From Simplicispira suum (GTDB lineage: Bacteria; Pseudomonadota; Gammaproteobacteria; Burkholderiales; Burkholderiaceae_C): DNA of 64,000 nucleotides. Each line of letters starts with the position of its first letter. Position 1 is the stretch's first letter. Shown one piece after another: positions 1 to 9,849 of this stretch. A program made the translations under genes and the position numbers. The stretch covers positions 3,844,001 through 3,908,000 of the forward strand of contig NZ_CP027669.1 in assembly GCF_003008595.1 (NCBI RefSeq). The letters run 5' to 3'. Below the pieces are notes generated by a model. The model did no database searches. It was not told where the DNA came from and saw only the letters and a list, made by a program, of their open reading frames with translations.

Positions 1-1
1 G

Positions 2-520
2 GCCGATCCAGGCAAACGGCTGGCGCATATCCGCACGGCCAGCCAGGCAATGAAAACCACCATGGGGCGGATGAAGAGCATTCTGCCCACCGATTTCCCG
101 TCCATCGGCATTCCCTGGCTGATGGAAGCGGCTGCCTCGCTCTACGGCAAGGCCCGCGTGGCCGAGCGCTTGCCACAAGTGGCCAACCTGGTGATCTCCA
201 ACGTGCCCGGCCCGCAGGTTCCGATCTACCTGGCCGGAGCGCGCGTGCTGGCCAACTGCCCCACCAGCATCGTGGTACATGGACTGGCACTGAACATCAC
301 AGTGCAGAGCTTCGACGCCCACATGGATTTCGGTCTGATGGCCGACGCAGCTGCCCTGCCCTACGTCAAAGCCCTGGCACTGGCGCTGGGTGCCGCGCTG
401 GATGAGCTGCGCGCGCTGCCGCTGCCCGCAGCCCTGACCATCGCGCCGGAGCACAAGGTGTCGCGTACGCGACGCGCCTCACGGGTCAAGGCGGATGGCA
501 GTACTGCGCGCAGTCGCTAG
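2..520 (+). CDS. WS/DGAT-family acyltransferase, C-terminal part (cut by window start)
   Basis: About 172 C-terminal residues are visible; the reading frame is open from base 2, so the start lies outside the window. The segment carries the NLVISNVPGP motif and the surrounding hydrophobic strands typical of the C-terminal (DUF1298) domain of wax ester synthase/diacylglycerol acyltransferases, which join an acyl-CoA to a long-chain alcohol or diacylglycerol to make storage lipid. The catalytic HHxxxDG motif lies in the missing N-terminal half, so activity cannot be judged. The last 20 residues are a basic tail. The next gene starts 9 bases downstream and encodes an alpha/beta hydrolase, suggesting a lipid-related operon. 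Confidence 0.85.
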   Translation, partial: ADPGKRLAHIRTASQAMKTTMGRMKSILPTDFPSIGIPWLMEAAASLYGKARVAERLPQVANLVISNVPGPQVPIYLAGARVLANCPTSIVVHGLALNITVQSFDAHMDFGLMADAAALPYVKALALALGAALDELRALPLPAALTIAPEHKVSRTRRASRVKADGSTARSR

Positions 521-529
521 GATGTTTGC

Positions 530-1390
530 ATGGTGTCCAAGCTCTACGCCCGCATTCGTCCACGTCGTCCTCGCCCGGTTCGCCCGGAAGCCGGCGACGA
601 CCCTGTAAGTGCACTTGGCCTGACGGCCCCCGGCCTGTGGCTGCTGATGATGGAAGCGCGGGCGCCGTGGGAAGCCATCAGTCTGGCAGCCGTCTCCCCC
701 TGGCTGTCAAAGATGCCCACGGGGGACGGCCATCCGGTCCTTGTCTTGCCCGGCCTGGGCGCCTCGGACATCACCACCGTGGCGCTGCGCCGCTTTCTCA
801 AACGCCAGGGCTACAGCGCCCACCCCTGGAAGCAGGGCTTGAACCTGGGTCCGCGAGAAGGTGTGGTCGAAGGCTGCCGCGAGCGCCTGCGGACGCTTAG
901 CGAGCAGCACGGCAGCCCGGTAAGCGTCGTGGGCTGGAGCCTGGGCGGCATTTACGCCCGCGAACTGGCGAAGGAAATGCCCGAGCAGGTGCGCTGCGTC
1001 ATCACCCTGGGCACACCCTTTACCGGCCACCCCAAGGCCACCAATGCCTGGCGCTTCTACAAAATGGTCAGCCGCCAGCAAGCGCCCGATGATGCCTTGC
1101 TGGCCGAAGTGCGAAAGCCCCCGCCGGTTCCTACCACGTCGATCTACAGCAAGACCGACGGCATCGTCGCCTGGCCCTGCAGCATCAACCCTGCGCGCCA
1201 CGCGCACACCGAGAACATCGAAGTGCGTGCCAGCCACATCGGTATGGGCATGAACCCGCTGGCCATGTACGCCATTGCCGACCGGCTGCGCCAGGACCCG
1301 GCGCACTGGAAACGCTTTGACGTGCAGGGCGCTCGCCGCTGGTTCTTCAAGGAGGCGCACCAACCAGAGGTGCTGACCCAGTGGTATTAG
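530..1390 (+). CDS. alpha/beta hydrolase (lipase/PGAP1-like)
   Basis: A 286-residue protein with a GWSLGG nucleophile elbow (Ser137 by my count), an acidic candidate in SKTDGIV (Asp210) and a histidine candidate in RASHIG (His236), the usual Ser-Asp-His triad order. The HPVLVLPGLG segment near residue 69 is the oxyanion-hole strand. It has no signal peptide, so it is probably cytoplasmic. An AGGA ribosome site lies 8 bases before the ATG, overlapping the stop of the WS/DGAT gene, so the two are likely co-transcribed and this may be an esterase or lipase acting on the same lipid pool. The substrate is not evident from sequence. Confidence 0.85.
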   Translation: MVSKLYARIRPRRPRPVRPEAGDDPVSALGLTAPGLWLLMMEARAPWEAISLAAVSPWLSKMPTGDGHPVLVLPGLGASDITTVALRRFLKRQGYSAHPWKQGLNLGPREGVVEGCRERLRTLSEQHGSPVSVVGWSLGGIYARELAKEMPEQVRCVITLGTPFTGHPKATNAWRFYKMVSRQQAPDDALLAEVRKPPPVPTTSIYSKTDGIVAWPCSINPARHAHTENIEVRASHIGMGMNPLAMYAIADRLRQDPAHWKRFDVQGARRWFFKEAHQPEVLTQWY

Positions 1391-1640
1391 GGGTTCCCCC
1401 CTGAGCGGCTTTGCCGCTCCGTGCAGCCACCAGAGGCGGCAGCCCTTCGGGGATGTCCCAGCCTGCGCAGGCAGGCTTGGAGCCGCACCCCTCAGCCCCC
1501 TCTCTCAAATCGCGCAGCGATTTGAGAGAGGGGACGACCCCAGCGCGGCGGGGCGGCCCTTGCGCGGGGTCCGCTGGTATCGGAGGCGCGTCGCTTGCAT
1601 GCGACGGGGTGAGGCACAGCGCAATCGAGAATCAATAACC
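1391..1640 (+). repeat. GC-rich dispersed intergenic repeat with a strong hairpin
   Basis: No gene is visible here. Bases 1497-1513 and 1517-1533 form a perfect 17-bp stem with a 3-base loop, which could end transcription of the upstream operon. A 26-base stretch at 1542-1567 recurs in inverted orientation at 34978-35003, and the neighbouring sequence is also similar, so this is a repeat family rather than a simple terminator. Confidence 0.65.
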
Positions 1641-1656
1641 AGCCCCATTGTTTGTT

Positions 1657-2550
1657 ATGCAAATTCAAGCCAACGGCCTACGAATTGAAGTGGACGACCA
1701 GGGCCCGGCGGGCGGTCCGGTCGTGCTGCTGATCATGGGGCTGGGAATGCAGCTCATTGCCTGGCCGCAGGCGCTGGTGCAGGCTTTGACGGGGCGCGGG
1801 TTTCGCGTGGTGCGGTTTGACAACCGCGACATCGGCCTGAGCCAGGGTTTTGACCAGGCGGGGGTGCCCAGCGTGGCGGCAGCGGCGCTGCGCCATTGGC
1901 TGCATTTGCCGGTGCGCGCTCCCTACCGCCTCGCCGACATGGCGCGCGATGCCCTGGGGGTGCTCGATGCTCTGGGCATTGGGCGTGCCCATGTGTGCGG
2001 CGCGTCCATGGGCGGAATGATTGCGCAGCACCTGGCCGCCAACGCACCTGATCGCGTCGCCAGCTTGACGCTGATGATGACCAGCAGCGGTGCGCGCTCG
2101 CTCCCCAAGCCGTCTTGGGACGTGCAGCGCAAGTTGCTGGCGCGCCCACGAGGGCCGGGAGGCGATGCGGCAGTGGACTGGATCGTCAAGCTGCTGCAGA
2201 CCATTGGCAGCCCGGCCTATCCGGCGGACCCCATCGAACTGCGGGCGCTGGCTCGCGTATCGGTGCAGCGCGCCTGGCACCCGGCCGGTTCGGCGCGCCA
2301 ACTGCTGGCCATCGTGGCCGACGGCGACCGCACACCGCTGCTGGGGCGCATCAGCGCGCCCACGCACATCGTGCACGGCGCCGACGATCCGCTGCTGCCC
2401 CCGGCCTGCGCCCGCCAGTTGGCACAACACATCGCCGGAGCGCACACCGACGTCATTCCCGGCATGGGCCACGACTTGCCGGACGCATTGCTGGAGCGCT
2501 TGGCAGAGGGTATTGCGCACACCGCGGGGCGTGCGGGCGCGAGCGCCTGA
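1657..2550 (+). CDS. alpha/beta hydrolase
   Basis: A 297-residue alpha/beta-fold hydrolase. It has the GASMGG nucleophile elbow (Ser117), the aspartate loop [10 protein letters not shown] and the histidine loop PGMGHDLP near the C-terminus, so the triad is complete. The [14 protein letters not shown] stretch near residue 24 matches the oxyanion-hole region of non-haem peroxidase-like and esterase members. A TTG at 1648 would add three residues; I prefer the ATG at 1657 because the protein then begins directly at the first beta strand ([12 protein letters not shown]). It is separated from the previous operon by a hairpin repeat and appears to be a single-gene unit. The substrate is unknown. 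Confidence 0.85.
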   Translation: MQIQANGLRIEVDDQGPAGGPVVLLIMGLGMQLIAWPQALVQALTGRGFRVVRFDNRDIGLSQGFDQAGVPSVAAAALRHWLHLPVRAPYRLADMARDALGVLDALGIGRAHVCGASMGGMIAQHLAANAPDRVASLTLMMTSSGARSLPKPSWDVQRKLLARPRGPGGDAAVDWIVKLLQTIGSPAYPADPIELRALARVSVQRAWHPAGSARQLLAIVADGDRTPLLGRISAPTHIVHGADDPLLPPACARQLAQHIAGAHTDVIPGMGHDLPDALLERLAEGIAHTAGRAGASA

Positions 2551-2560
2551 AGGAACATCC

Positions 2561-3655
2561 CTAAAACAACTCCTGCTGGGCACGCAGCGCCACAGGCCGG
2601 AACAACGAGACATTCGGCGCATGGCGCCCATGCTGGTAGCCCAGGCGTTCGCAGGCCTTGAGAAAGCGCTGGCGCAGCAGGTCGGCCCAGATGCCCTGCC
2701 CCCTCATCCGCGCCCCAAAGTCCGCCTGGTAATCCTTGCCGCCATGCAGGTCCTGCACGCGCGCCATCACGCGTGCGGCACGGTCGGGGTAATGGAGTTC
2801 GAGCCACTGACGAAACAAGGGCGCCAGCTCCCACGGCAGGCGCAGCACCTGGTAGAAAGCGCGGCGCGCGCCCGCCTCATAAGCGGCGGCCAGCACCTGC
2901 TCCATGTCCTCATTGATGAATGGGATTTGCGGCGAAACGCTGACGCCCACCGGCACGCCGGCCTCGGCCAGCGTGCGCAAGGTGCGCAGACGTCGGTGCG
3001 GTGCAGCGGCACGGGGCTCCAGGATGCGTGCCAGCTGGGCGTCGAGCGTGGTGATGGTTACGTAAACCGCCGCAAGACCCTGTGCGCCCATGGGGGCGAT
3101 CAAGTCCAGGTCGCGCTCGACGCCGCTGCCTTTGGTAACGATGGAAAACGGGTGCTGCGCGCGGCACAGGACGTCGAGCGCCGCGCGGGTCAGGCGCAGT
3201 TCTCGCTCCACGGGCTGGTAGGCGTCGGTGACCGTGCCCACGGCAATCATCTCGGGCCGGTAGCGTGGGTGCGCGAGTTCAGCGCGCAGCACCTCGGCAA
3301 GATTGCGCTTGGCGATCAGCCGCGTCTCGAAATCGAGTCCCGGCGAGAGACCCAGGTAACTGTGGCTGGGCCGGGCAAAGCAATAAATGCAACCGTGCTC
3401 GCAGCCGCGATAGGGGTTGAGACCCTGGCTGAAGCCGATGTCCGGAGAATCATTGCGCGTGATGGCGCTGCGTGCATCTTCAAAACGCACTTCGGTGGCT
3501 GGGGGCGCCGCTCCGCCGCGTTCGCCAGCAGCCTCCGCCTGCGTGCCCCAACCATCGTCAAAGGCGGCGCGCTTGTCGCGCTCGAAACGGTGCGGCTGGC
3601 GGTGTGCCACACCACGGCCTTTGAGCGCATGCAGAGGAATCAGGATTTCAGACAT
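2561..3655 (-). CDS. PA0069-family radical SAM protein
   Basis: A 364-residue radical SAM protein. The iron-sulfur motif is C-X3-C-X2-C (Cys85, Cys89, Cys92) in [17 protein letters not shown], followed by the long [11 protein letters not shown] segment typical of the PA0069/SplB-like group. It should bind one 4Fe-4S cluster and S-adenosylmethionine; the reaction is not known for this family. The open frame extends 47 codons upstream, but the start [15 protein letters not shown] at 3655 matches the usual family N-terminus. The gene is convergent with the hydrolase gene (10 bases between stops) and divergent from the ABC exporter genes. Confidence 0.88.
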   Translation of the reverse strand: MSEILIPLHALKGRGVAHRQPHRFERDKRAAFDDGWGTQAEAAGERGGAAPPATEVRFEDARSAITRNDSPDIGFSQGLNPYRGCEHGCIYCFARPSHSYLGLSPGLDFETRLIAKRNLAEVLRAELAHPRYRPEMIAVGTVTDAYQPVERELRLTRAALDVLCRAQHPFSIVTKGSGVERDLDLIAPMGAQGLAAVYVTITTLDAQLARILEPRAAAPHRRLRTLRTLAEAGVPVGVSVSPQIPFINEDMEQVLAAAYEAGARRAFYQVLRLPWELAPLFRQWLELHYPDRAARVMARVQDLHGGKDYQADFGARMRGQGIWADLLRQRFLKACERLGYQHGRHAPNVSLFRPVALRAQQELF

Positions 3656-3775
3656 CGTGATACTGTATATAAAATCAGTATCTTCTGCATGCTTCACCAA
3701 CCCAGGCAGCAAGCGGCTGTTCACGTCACAATGTCCGGCCCGCTGCATGTGGCCCTTGTCCACACTCCCCGATCC

Positions 3776-4743
<968 letters not shown>

Positions 4744-4747
<4 letters not shown>

Positions 4748-5514
4748 CCGGTCTCAACCTGCACGGCGTGCGCGCCATTTACAAGTTTGAGATGAACCGC
4801 GCGTTTCGCACCTGGATGCAAAGCCTGATCGCACCGGTGCTTTCCACCGCGCTGTACTTCATCGTCTTTGGCTCGGCCATTGGCTCGCGCATGGGCGACA
4901 TTGGTGGCGTCAGCTACGGCGCCTACATCATCCCCGGCCTGCTGATGCTCTCGCTCTTGTCCGAGAGCATTTCCAACTCGGCCTTTGGCATCTACATGCC
5001 CAAATGGTCAGGCACCATCTACGAACTGCTGAGCGCGCCGGTCAACTGGGTCGAAGTGCTGCTCGGGTACGTGGGCGCAGCGGCCACCAAATCGCTGCTG
5101 GTGGGCGTGCTGATACTGGCTACGGCGCGGCTCTTCGTTCCCTACGAAGTGGCGCACCCGGTGTGGATGGTGGGCTTCCTGATCCTCACCGCCGTCACCT
5201 TCTGCCTCTTCGGCTTCATCATCGGCCTGTGGGCCGACAGCTTCCAGAAGCTGCAAATCATTCCGCTGCTGGTGGTGACGCCGCTCACCTTCCTGGGCGG
5301 CGCGTTCTACAGCATCAACATGCTCCCGCCGGTGTGGCAAACCGTCTCGTTCTTCAACCCGGTGGTCTATCTGATCAGCGGGCTGCGTTGGGCCTTCTAC
5401 GGCCAGGCCGACGTGTACATCGGCGTGAGCGTGGGCATGACCCTCACCTTCCTGGCGGTCTGCCTCACCGTGGTGTGGTGGGTGTTCAAGACGGGGCACC
5501 GCATCCGAAGCTGA
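4744..5514 (+). CDS. ABC-2 type exporter permease
   Basis: A 256-residue integral membrane protein with about six hydrophobic segments and the ABC-2 signature region near [29 protein letters not shown], characteristic of NodJ/DrrB-type permeases. Its start codon overlaps the stop of the ATPase gene (ATGA), indicating translational coupling. It should sit in the inner membrane as the channel of the exporter. It ends 30 bases before the stop of the convergent MATE gene. Confidence 0.92.
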
Positions 5515-5543
5515 AGCAGCGCCGGTGCCGATGGTGTGGCCGG

Positions 5544-6926
5544 CTACACCATCCGCCGAATCGGTTTCTTCCGCCAAACGCCGTGGTAGTAGGCGGTCTG
5601 CAGCGTCAGCATGGCGATGAAGTTGATGGGATAGGCCATCCACACCCCATTGAGCCCGACGCGGTGGCTAAGGAACCAGGCCGACGGAATTTCGACCAGG
5701 GCGATGCACCCGATGGCAATCGACGTAGGCACGAGCACCGAGCCGCTTGCCCGCATGACACCCGAGAGCACCGACGCCATACCGAAGACCACCATGCTCC
5801 ACAGCATGATGTGCAACAATGTCTGGGCTACCTCAATCACCGGCGCGCTGGTGATGAACACCCCCATCAGCGCGCGCGAAAACAGATAGCCAATCAGCAC
5901 CAGGCCGCCGGTCAGCACCAGATTCATCAACAGCCCGGTGCGGGCAATCGCACCCAACGTGGCTTCGCGGCCCGCGCCAATCGCCTGCGCGCCCAGGATG
6001 GACGCGGTGATCGCAATCGAGATGGCCGGGAACTGCACATACGCCACGACCTGGTTGACGGCACCATAAGCGGCGGTGGCGTCGGACCCATACGCGTTGA
6101 CCAGGGACAGCAGCACCAGGGACGAGATGGACACCACAATCATCTGGACGCCCGTGGGCATGCCAATGCGCAGTACGCCCTTGAGCAGCGACAAGTCAAT
6201 GCGCAAATGCCGCGCAAACTCCCGCGTGGGCGCCAGCGGGCTCGCCAAACGGCGCAGGCGCCAGCCCATCCACACGGTGGCTACCGTAAAGGACACGACC
6301 GTAGCTGCCGCCGCGCTGGCCACTCCCAACTGCGGCAACCCGGCCCAGCCGCGAATCAGCGCGGGCGTCAGCACCAGGCCGATGGCAGTGGAAATCCCCA
6401 GCGTATAGAGAGGCGTTACCGTGTCGCCAATGCCGCGAAGCATGGCTGTGGAGAGCAGATACACAAACAGTCCCGGCATGGCAATCAGCACAATGCGCGC
6501 GTACAGCGTGGCGTCCGGCAGGATGTCCGCAGGCGTTCCAAGGAGCGAAAGCATCGGTTGGGTGAACACTCCGCCGAAGAGCGCCACCAACAACCCGAAT
6601 GAGGCTCCGACGGTCAGTGTGGTACCGGTGATGGCCTGGGCCTTTTCAATCTGGCGCGCGCCCCAGGCTTGACCGATCAACACCGAAGCGCCCGCGCCCA
6701 GTCCGATGGTGAAGGCGATGAAGAAGAACAACACAGGGAAAAAGCTCGACACCGCCGCCAACGCTTGCACGCCAAGCATCTGCCCCAGATAGACGTTGTT
6801 GATCGTCCCCGAGAGCGCCTGCAACACATTGCTCAGCAGCATGGGAACCAAAAATGCAAGGAACGCGCGCCACAGCGGGCGCGGTGCGACGGGCGCCGTC
6901 GGCGTGCCAGATTCAGGTCGGGCCAT
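5544..6926 (-). CDS. MATE-family efflux transporter
   Basis: A 460-residue polytopic protein with about twelve hydrophobic segments and two repeated halves, matching the MatE family of sodium- or proton-coupled drug and metabolite exporters. Hallmarks include the N-terminal PMLLSNVLQALSGTINNVYLGQMLG segment and the later SIAITASILGAQAIGAGR. The open frame continues 37 codons further upstream, but MARPESGTP at 6926 is the natural start. That start overlaps the end of the DUF2239 gene by 14 bases, so it is probably the third gene of a minus-strand operon with the GIY-YIG-like and DUF2239 genes. Substrate unknown. Confidence 0.9.
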   Translation of the reverse strand: MARPESGTPTAPVAPRPLWRAFLAFLVPMLLSNVLQALSGTINNVYLGQMLGVQALAAVSSFFPVLFFFIAFTIGLGAGASVLIGQAWGARQIEKAQAITGTTLTVGASFGLLVALFGGVFTQPMLSLLGTPADILPDATLYARIVLIAMPGLFVYLLSTAMLRGIGDTVTPLYTLGISTAIGLVLTPALIRGWAGLPQLGVASAAAATVVSFTVATVWMGWRLRRLASPLAPTREFARHLRIDLSLLKGVLRIGMPTGVQMIVVSISSLVLLSLVNAYGSDATAAYGAVNQVVAYVQFPAISIAITASILGAQAIGAGREATLGAIARTGLLMNLVLTGGLVLIGYLFSRALMGVFITSAPVIEVAQTLLHIMLWSMVVFGMASVLSGVMRASGSVLVPTSIAIGCIALVEIPSAWFLSHRVGLNGVWMAYPINFIAMLTLQTAYYHGVWRKKPIRRMV

Positions 6927-7470
6927 CTTTCTCGCTCCAGGCGGCTGCGGCCAAACCCTGCAGATACGTTCCAACGTCTTCGGGCCAAACCGCCACCAGC
7001 GCCAAGAATCGCTCCTGATCGCCCGCAAACAGCGCACGCGCGGCCTCCTCGAAACCTTCCAGCGAACCCGCCATGGCTGTCATGAAGCGGTACGCCGCCT
7101 CGCGCGCTTCGCGCACCGTGTCGCGCCCGTGGTGGATGCGGCGCGCCTCTTCCACCAGGCGGCGCAGCGCCACCGACGCGCCGCCGGGCTGGCGGCCGAG
7201 CCAGTCCCAGTGGCGCGGCAAGAGCGTGACCTCGCGCGCCACCACACCCAGCTTGGGGCGGCCGACGCTGCGCGGTGCCTCGGCAGCCGTCGGCTCCTGA
7301 GCCGGTTCGCGCAGATCGAGGTCGACCAAGGCGCCGTTGGTATCGTCAAAAATCAGCAACGGCGCACTGCCACTGTATTGCCTGAGCTGCGCAAAAACCT
7401 CTTTTCTACTGCCTTTGGCAATGCGTTCAAAACCGACGAACGCGGTAAGCGTCTGGGCGGTGGCCGTCAT
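6913..7470 (-). CDS. DUF2239 family protein
   Basis: A 185-residue soluble protein matching DUF2239. It has an N-terminal TLTAFVGFERIAKGSR segment, a central GRPKLGVVAREVTLLPRHWDWL block, and a C-terminal helical region. The central block is similar in style to proteins that name DNA or metal handling roles, but no function is known. The start is set at MTATAQ (7470), which overlaps the stop of the upstream GIY-YIG-like gene by four bases (ATGA), and its end overlaps the MATE start. The three genes therefore look translationally coupled, with the inverted repeat at 7899-7944 as their likely control site. Confidence 0.8.
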   Translation of the reverse strand: MTATAQTLTAFVGFERIAKGSRKEVFAQLRQYSGSAPLLIFDDTNGALVDLDLREPAQEPTAAEAPRSVGRPKLGVVAREVTLLPRHWDWLGRQPGGASVALRRLVEEARRIHHGRDTVREAREAAYRFMTAMAGSLEGFEEAARALFAGDQERFLALVAVWPEDVGTYLQGLAAAAWSEKDGPT

Positions 7471-7892
7471 GGCTGGACGCCGTTGTAGCCGCTGTCGCCA
7501 TGGCAGGGAATCTCTTCCCGCCAAAGCGCGAGCAGGCTGTCGAGTTCGGCCCGGTAGTCAAAAAGCGGATCGTCCCGCTCCTTGATGCGGCCCACCACGG
7601 CAAAGCTGAAGCATTGCGCGCCGTACACGATCCAATCGAGCTGCAAAGGCTTGTTGCGGTGGGAGCGCAGGTTCAATTCGAAACGCAGGCGATTCATGGC
7701 GCCGTCGAGGTTGAGGCTGCCACCCACAAAGACCCGACCATTGGACTGATTGGTGAGGGTGAAGACGCCGGCAGGCAGGCGTGAGTCCTTGTATTGGCGC
7801 ACCAGCGCGCGGCGCGCGGCGGAAATGGCCTGGCCTGCGTTCGGGTGCGGAACCGTTGGCATGGGAGTATCGGTAGGCATTGCAGAAGTCAT
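7467..7892 (-). CDS. GIY-YIG nuclease-like protein with substituted motif tyrosines
   Basis: A 141-residue protein whose central region (GVFTLTNQSNGRVFVGGS, then NRLRFELNLRSHRN) aligns in layout with GIY-YIG nuclease domains. The two motif halves read GVF and FVG rather than GIY and YIG, so both tyrosines are phenylalanine, and catalysis may be lost. A GTG at 7898 is an alternative start and would abut the inverted repeat directly. The gene heads a three-gene operon with DUF2239 and MATE genes. Family assignment is by pattern recognition; a DNA-binding or regulatory role is possible. Confidence 0.65.
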   Translation of the reverse strand: MTSAMPTDTPMPTVPHPNAGQAISAARRALVRQYKDSRLPAGVFTLTNQSNGRVFVGGSLNLDGAMNRLRFELNLRSHRNKPLQLDWIVYGAQCFSFAVVGRIKERDDPLFDYRAELDSLLALWREEIPCHGDSGYNGVQP

Positions 7893-7898
7893 GCCCAC

Positions 7899-7944
7899 AT
7901 TTTACCCGGACAAAATAAAATATTGGAATATATCCGGGTAAAAT
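7899..7944. promoter_or_regulatory. candidate operator: 12-bp perfect inverted repeat around an AT-rich spacer
   Basis: ATTTTACCCGGA at 7899-7910 is matched by TCCGGGTAAAAT at 7933-7944 with a 22-base AT-rich spacer between. It lies immediately upstream of the GIY-YIG-like gene and just before the stop of the binding-protein gene (7948). The spacing (34 bp between repeat starts, about three helical turns) suits a dimeric or tetrameric repressor. No regulator gene is adjacent. Confidence 0.6.
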
Positions 7945-7947
7945 TGT

Positions 7948-9270
7948 TTAGTAGCGTTGCATTTTGCAGCTTGTGAGCTGCTCGGTCTGCGCCGCAGGAA
8001 TGTCGCGCACCACGCGAAATCCATAGCCCGAGCCTTCCACGTCGAAGGGCACGCCGGGGGTGCCCTGCTTGTCCATCACGCCCACCACCAGCGCTTGCTG
8101 GAACTGGTGGTCGGCTGCGCGCATGCTGGCGCTGCGCCCTGCCAGACTGACCTTTATGCCCTCCAATTGCCTGGCCACGGAGACGGCATCCACGCTGCCC
8201 GCGCCCTCCATGGCCTTCGCCAGCGCCTCGATCATCAACTGCATGCGCAGGTGCACATAGTCGTCCTGCGGCCTGGGAAAGCGCTCGCGGAAGGCCTTGT
8301 AGAAGCTGGCGCTGGGAGCCCCCGACACATTGGGCATCCAGTCGGCCACAGCCACCACTTTGCCAATGCCCGCATCGCCGATGGCTGCCGGCGCCCCCAT
8401 GGCGTTGCCATAGAAGGTGTAGAAACTGCCGCTGTAGCCCACTTCGCGGGCAGCCTTGACCAGCAAAGTGAGGTCATTGCCCCAGTTGCCGGTAATGACG
8501 GCCTGGGCGCCGCTGTTCTTGATCTTGACGGCGTAGGGGGCAAAGTCCTTCACGCGCCCTACGGGGTGCAGCTCATCGCCCACCACGGCCACATCGGGCC
8601 GCTGGGCGGCCAGCTGCTTCCTGGCTTCGCGCAGCACAGCCTGGCCAAAGCTGTAGTCCTGGCCGATCAGGTAAACGCTCTTGAGCGCCTTGTCGCCACG
8701 CAGCACCTCCATCAGCGCCGCCATGCGCATGTCGGCATGGGCATCAAAGCGGAAATGCCAGAAGCTGCATTTCTCGTTGGTCAAAATCGGATCGACCGCC
8801 GAGTAGTTCAGAAACAGCACGCGCTTGTCCGGGTCACGCTCGTTGTGTTTGTTGACGGCGTCGATCAGCGCCGCTGCGGTGGCCGACGAGTTCCCCTGCA
8901 TCACCACGCGCGCACCGTCGTCAATGGCGGCGCGCAGGGCCGAGAGCGCCTCTTCGTTCTGGCCCTTGCTGTCGTAGCGCGAAATCTGCAGGGGCCGTGC
9001 GCCGCCAGCCGCTGCGGGCAGCGCCACGCCACCGCGCGCATTCACGCGCTCAGTGGCCCACAGCAGGTTGCGAAACACTGCCTCACCCGTGTTCGCAAAG
9101 GGCCCTGAGAGACTCTCGATCAACGCCAGCTTGATAGGGACGGTCGCCGTGCTGGCAGCGCCCACCGGGCCGTCCTGAGCGTGGGCCTCGCCACCACCCA
9201 TACCCAACAAAGAAGCCAAACCAAGGGCCAAAGCGCCCAATTTCAAGCGCGCGCTGCGAAATTTATTCAT
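7948..9270 (-). CDS. periplasmic substrate-binding protein, branched-chain amino acid type
   Basis: A 440-residue type I periplasmic binding protein. It begins with a signal peptide (MNKFRSARLKLGALALGLAS, cleavage near AHAQ) and continues with IKLALIESLSGPFANTGEAVFRN, the classical opening of Leu/Ile/Val and amide-binding proteins. An AAGAAGG ribosome site lies 9 bases before the ATG at 9270, which fixes the start although the frame is open 50 codons further. No permease or ATPase gene adjoins it, so it must share a transporter encoded elsewhere or act as a sensor. It is divergent from the Hsp20 gene. The ligand is unknown. Confidence 0.9.
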   Translation of the reverse strand: MNKFRSARLKLGALALGLASLLGMGGGEAHAQDGPVGAASTATVPIKLALIESLSGPFANTGEAVFRNLLWATERVNARGGVALPAAAGGARPLQISRYDSKGQNEEALSALRAAIDDGARVVMQGNSSATAAALIDAVNKHNERDPDKRVLFLNYSAVDPILTNEKCSFWHFRFDAHADMRMAALMEVLRGDKALKSVYLIGQDYSFGQAVLREARKQLAAQRPDVAVVGDELHPVGRVKDFAPYAVKIKNSGAQAVITGNWGNDLTLLVKAAREVGYSGSFYTFYGNAMGAPAAIGDAGIGKVVAVADWMPNVSGAPSASFYKAFRERFPRPQDDYVHLRMQLMIEALAKAMEGAGSVDAVSVARQLEGIKVSLAGRSASMRAADHQFQQALVVGVMDKQGTPGVPFDVEGSGYGFRVVRDIPAAQTEQLTSCKMQRY

Positions 9271-9367
9271 CAAAGAAACCTTCTTGAAATCGCCGTGACT
9301 GTGCGTATCTCCTTCGGTATGCGGCGAACAAACCGGGAGCCGCGCAGTGTAATTGGAGTAAACCCTG

Positions 9368-9751
9368 ATGATTTTCGCCCCCACTTTGCGCCGCGCCAGC
9401 TTCGTCCACGCGCCACACAACCACGATGCTGCGCTGCAGCGTTTTCTACTGGCCGCCGCCCAAGGCAGCCCCGCCCGCGCACCCGTTCAGGTGCAAGACG
9501 ATGAGAAAGCCACCACCCTGCAGCTCGACGTTCCGGGCCTTGCGCGCGAGCAGCTCGCTATCACCATCGAGGGCGCACAAGTGCAACTCAAGAGCATTGA
9601 TGGCGCCCCGCGCCAAGTGCAGCGCAGTTGGGAACTGCCCGGCGAGATTGACGCCAGCGCCAGCAGCGCGAAACTGGAAAATGGCGTACTGACTCTGGTG
9701 CTTGCCAAGCTGCAGCCCGAGAGCCGGGCGACCCAGCTTGCCATCGGCTAA
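9368..9751 (+). CDS. Hsp20/alpha-crystallin family small heat-shock protein
   Basis: A 127-residue protein with an alpha-crystallin core from about residue 35 to 118: the TTLQLDVPGLAREQLAITIEGAQVQL strands, then the SWELPGEIDASASSAKLENGVLTLVL segment that contains the conserved A-x-x-x-n-GVL motif. It lacks a clear C-terminal I-x-I tail, and the N-terminal arm is short. Such proteins are ATP-independent holdases. A strong bidirectional terminator follows at 9766. Confidence 0.85.
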   Translation: MIFAPTLRRASFVHAPHNHDAALQRFLLAAAQGSPARAPVQVQDDEKATTLQLDVPGLAREQLAITIEGAQVQLKSIDGAPRQVQRSWELPGEIDASASSAKLENGVLTLVLAKLQPESRATQLAIG

Positions 9752-9765
9752 GCCGTTTCAAGCGC

Positions 9766-9799
9766 AATAAAAAGGGTGGCCGAGGCCACCCTTTTTATT
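9766..9799. terminator. rho-independent terminator
   Basis: A perfect 15-bp stem (9766-9780 with 9785-9799) and a CGAG loop, flanked by A and T tracts on both sides, so it can work in both directions. It ends the Hsp20 transcript. Confidence 0.9.
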
Positions 9800-9802
9800 C
9801 AA

Positions 9803-9841
9803 CTTTGATAGCTTTTAGCGCTTGTACTGATTGCGCTAGGG
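9803..9841 (+). repeat. AGCGCT-type short dispersed repeat, copy 1
   Basis: GATAGCT, a short spacer, AGCGCTT, eight or nine bases, then GCGCTAG. The same ordered blocks recur at about 13590, 21195, 31555, 47025, 56480, 58822, 62556 and 63345. Confidence 0.7.
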
Positions 9842-9849
9842 ATGCCCTG

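Noticed and set aside
2090..3775. Long upstream extension of the ABC ATPase frame (would give 885 residues)
   Set aside because: It runs antisense to the well-supported radical SAM gene and through the hydrolase gene in another frame, with no recognisable domain; high GC content keeps such frames open.
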